Shown here: one piece after another, positions 26,467 to 28,375 of the stretch
How the letters are laid out: every line of letters starts with the position of its first letter
How positions within the stretch are numbered: position 1 is the first letter of the stretch
Source: Spirogloea muscicola
Taxonomy: Eukaryota; Streptophyta; Zygnematophyceae; Spirogloeales; Spirogloeaceae
Length of the DNA stretch: 28,375 nt
Assembly: GCA_009602725.1 (NCBI GenBank)
Contig: WELB01000394.1
Coordinates: 1 to 28,375 of the forward strand
Direction: 5' to 3'
The notes under the pieces: model-generated
Databases searched by the model: none
What the model was told of the DNA's origin: nothing
What the model saw: only the letters and a program-made list of their open reading frames with translations
Position numbers and translations under genes: made by a program

Positions 26467-27201
26467 TTAAGGTTGCCATCCTAGATTCATAACTTTCCCC
26501 ATTGGTGCACGAGACTTGTCCATGTCACAAATTATCCCCTTCAGCTGGATGTAAGGCTTTCCATGCAAGTCAGTGCTGCCACAGATTATATCGCGACCCA
26601 TCCCTTCTGGCATCTCAATGATGTCTTTATCACAGGTGGCAACAATGACATCGCGATGGTAGACAACCTCCTTCTCTTTTAGCAGCACACCACTTCCGCG
26701 CATTGCCTTGGCCTTCTCTATTGCCTGGAGCATATGACAAACAATTCCATTCATATCTTCAATGACTCATGGCCCAGCCTGACGACAGAAAAGAGTCACT
26801 GAAGCTTGTATTGTAATGTCAGCTAGACTGCATCGCTGCAAAGCCTTTACATAGAGTGGAGAAGCGAGCCAGGACTACTGGATGATGCATTGTGTTGAAA
26901 GTACAGCACGAATGGTTGAGATCGCATTCAGTGAGGTGGCAGTGTGCCACTCTTGAGATGTTGCAACTTACCTTGCCAAGCGACGCTCTTGCAAATCTTT
27001 GGTGAAGTCGTCGCAGCACATCAAGTATGCATCTTCAGTGGCAGGGATGTACCATGCTGATCATCTTTCAAAGCCTTGAGGAAACCGCCTGCTTTTGGAT
27101 ATTCCATCAGCTGCTCGAAAAAGCAGGCTGGCCTCTTTCGTAGCAACCAGCTTTCTAGAGTTCACAGCAATTGTTGTCAGACTCGGAGCTGTACTGGCCA
27201 T
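26467..27201 (-). CDS. Hypothetical protein gene, one intron, several frame breaks
   Basis: Start ATG at 27201 (context GAGCTATGGCC): MASTAPSLTTIAVNSRKLVA. After a shift at the five-base run 27118-27122 it continues FFEQLMEYPKAGGFLKALKD, then, one frame away, WYIPATEDAYLMCCDDFTKD and LQERRLAR to a GTAAGT donor (exon end 26972). An acceptor TTCTGTCGTCAG opens an exon at 26778 (LGHES), which after a further shift reads NGIVCHMLQAIEKAKAMRGS, then GVLLKEKEVVYHRDVIVATC, ending KVMNLGWQP-stop at 26467. Three one-base breaks argue for a pseudogene or draft-assembly indels. Family not recognised. Starts 183 bp downstream of the next gene's stop, in the same direction. Confidence 0.45.
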
Positions 27202-27384
27202 AGCTCAGCGCCTGCAACAGTTGCTACAGCTGCAGCCTGAAGAGAAACATAGCAATCAGTCGAGAAACACTCATAAAGCGGAGATAACAGGTCGTCCAGG
27301 CTAGGACCATGCACATTGTGAGATTCATGATGTTTTTGTTGCTTCAAGCGGCACTTTGAGCCTTGTATGAGCACAGCCTGTGTG

Positions 27385-28293
27385 TCATTCAAGCTTGACG
27401 ATGATGCAGCAAGCAGCACTTAAGTCAACAAGCAAAAGCAGGCTTGCCAAACCAATGACCTGACAGCTTCGCATCAATGCTGGAATGTTTTGTCCCACTG
27501 CCTTGCTTGTGGCAGTCAACGAGTGCGGTGCATTTTGTGCAGTGGGCATCAAGTTCTGGACGAATTTCTGGACCGTCTCCAGAGTCGAGGCTGCCTGTGG
27601 CGTGATCTGGTTGACAGAATCTTGAACAGCACCTAGCGTTGAAGATGCTTGGTCGAGCATCGTGCTAAGCCTTGGTCCAAGCTCTCCCACCAGTGATGCT
27701 GTTGTATTGGCTAGTTTTCCTATGACATTGCTTGTATCGCCAGCCTTGGCGCAAGCAACCTGAGCCGAATATGCTGCTGCTTCTTCAGCATGATTGGCTG
27801 CATTGGAAATGGCATTGGCCGCAACATTCACCTGTGCCGTTGTAGCTTTTTCTGCTTCCGCTGACTCGCCGACTCGAGCTGCATAGTAAGTGAGCTCGTA
27901 CGAGTAATAGATGTGTCGTCAAGTTGCCTGGTAGCCAAAGGTGAAGGCAGTGTGCTTGCAGATTGGTCAATTGACGAGGGCAACCTCTCTAAAGAAGCGA
28001 GCGGACAGCCTTACCAGCGGCCCATGAGGCTGTTCCGCTGAGCTTGTCAGCAGAGTCGGTGATAGGGTGATCGGTGATAAGGTGCGCCAGCCCTAGCCAG
28101 CTGAATAAGCAAACCAGTGGCACTCGAGGGCGACGTGAAGGCCAGCCCTTCTGCACTACCTTCTCAGCTGCCTCCGTCCTGTGGCGGCACCCTCGCCAAG
28201 CCGAAGCCTCCAGCAACTTCCCTACTTGCTGCACGGAAGGAAGGCGGCGCAGGCCTTGTTCTGCACTCTTTCTACAGCCTCTAGGTGGGCCAT
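27385..28293 (-). CDS. Ala-rich helical protein with C-terminal membrane anchor, one intron
   Basis: Exon 27878-27385 reads RVGESAEAEKATTAQVNVAA, then NAISNAANHAEEAAAYSAQV, mid-part LGPRLSTMLDQASSTLGAVQ, and ends with a hydrophobic stretch (VIGLASLLLLVDLSAACCII) plus VKLE-stop. Upstream exon 28228-28015 ends TDSADKLSGTASWAA at a GTAAGG donor (28014). The acceptor TATGCAG ends at 27879, giving a 136 bp phase-1 intron that keeps the frame exactly. The upstream exon has a second hydrophobic patch (VPLVCLFSWLGLAHL) and is itself preceded by a pyrimidine-rich GTGCAG acceptor. A possible start ATG at 28293 (MAHLEAVERVQ) would need another small intron. The heptad-like Ala/Val/Leu pattern suggests an amphipathic helix bundle or apolipoprotein/LEA-like protein tethered to a membrane; the family is not recognised. 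Confidence 0.6.
27879..28014 (-). other. GT-AG intron, phase 1, 136 bp
   Basis: Donor G|GTAAGG, acceptor TTACTATGCAG|C on the minus strand. Joining gives ...SGTASWAA-A-RVGESAEAE... in frame. An in-frame stop occurs within the intron just before the acceptor-side reading frame, so splicing is required for the joined product. Confidence 0.6.
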
Positions 28294-28309
28294 CCTATCT
28301 GACTGACGA

Positions 28310-28342
28310 GGGGGGGGTGGGGGGGGGGGGAGGGGGGTGGTG
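28310..28342. repeat. Near-pure G tract
   Basis: A run of G interrupted by single A or T bases, long enough for several G4 arrangements on the plus strand. It lies just upstream (on the minus strand) of the candidate start codon at 28293, that is, in the promoter or 5' leader position of that gene. Confidence 0.8.
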
Positions 28343-28375
28343 GTGTTTATGCGGAGGCGGTGGGGGCCCATCGCC

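Noticed and set aside
1-28375. tRNA, rRNA, LTR pairs or terminal inverted repeats of DNA transposons
   Set aside because: Read on both strands by eye; no cloverleaf with A and B boxes, no rRNA core sequence, and no pair of long terminal repeats flanking an ORF was found. This is not a computed search.

Overview
This looks like nuclear DNA from a eukaryote, probably a green alga or relative, although I cannot name a species. Base composition is mixed. Candidate genes are short and split by GT-AG introns. I see no bacterial operons, ribosome binding sites, rRNA or tRNA. The retroelement fragments are of the R2-like kind: N-terminal CCHC fingers, a reverse transcriptase, and a C-terminal restriction-like endonuclease. 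Their SPPP-rich linkers are a common style in green algal proteins.

Left part (about 0.8-3.5 kb, + strand): several coding-like blocks suggest one multi-exon gene of unknown function, with apparent one-base frame breaks. From 3.9 to 6.6 kb lie short, 5'-truncated 3' ends of a retroelement family. They are recognisable by a terminal peptide of the form SDL.LLTRGY-stop and by a hairpin in the 3' trailer. From 6.6 to 8.64 kb is the 5' half of such an element: two CX2CX12HX3C fingers, a proline-rich linker and the N-terminal RT motifs. It is frameshifted and cut off before the catalytic palm. From 17.74 to 19.47 kb is the complementary 3' half: RT thumb, zinc knuckle and endonuclease. It is also broken, and an antisense 3' fragment is inserted in it.

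Middle part (about 10-23 kb): a large direct segmental duplication. Copy 1 covers about 10.06-15.48 kb and copy 2 about 16.26-22.94 kb, in the same internal order. They differ by retroelement insertions, a GC-rich 0.6 kb insert in copy 1 and private small tandem duplications. Both copies carry + strand coding-like exons of an unrecognised protein. Different exons are broken in each copy, so both may be decaying, or one gene may survive in part. The last exons, unique to the copy 2 side, run to about 23.53 kb.

Right part (about 26.0-28.3 kb, - strand): three closely spaced, co-directional gene models. The best is an alanine-rich, helical protein with a C-terminal hydrophobic anchor and one well-supported phase-1 intron. 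The other two are coding-like but carry one-base frame breaks. Such breaks occur across the window, so uncorrected assembly indels are a real alternative to pseudogenisation.

The most unusual signal is the retroelement family. A short GGGCTG/CAGCCC hairpin module recurs about twenty times in both orientations, usually just after the family's stop codon. Elements appear to pile into the 3' ends of earlier copies.
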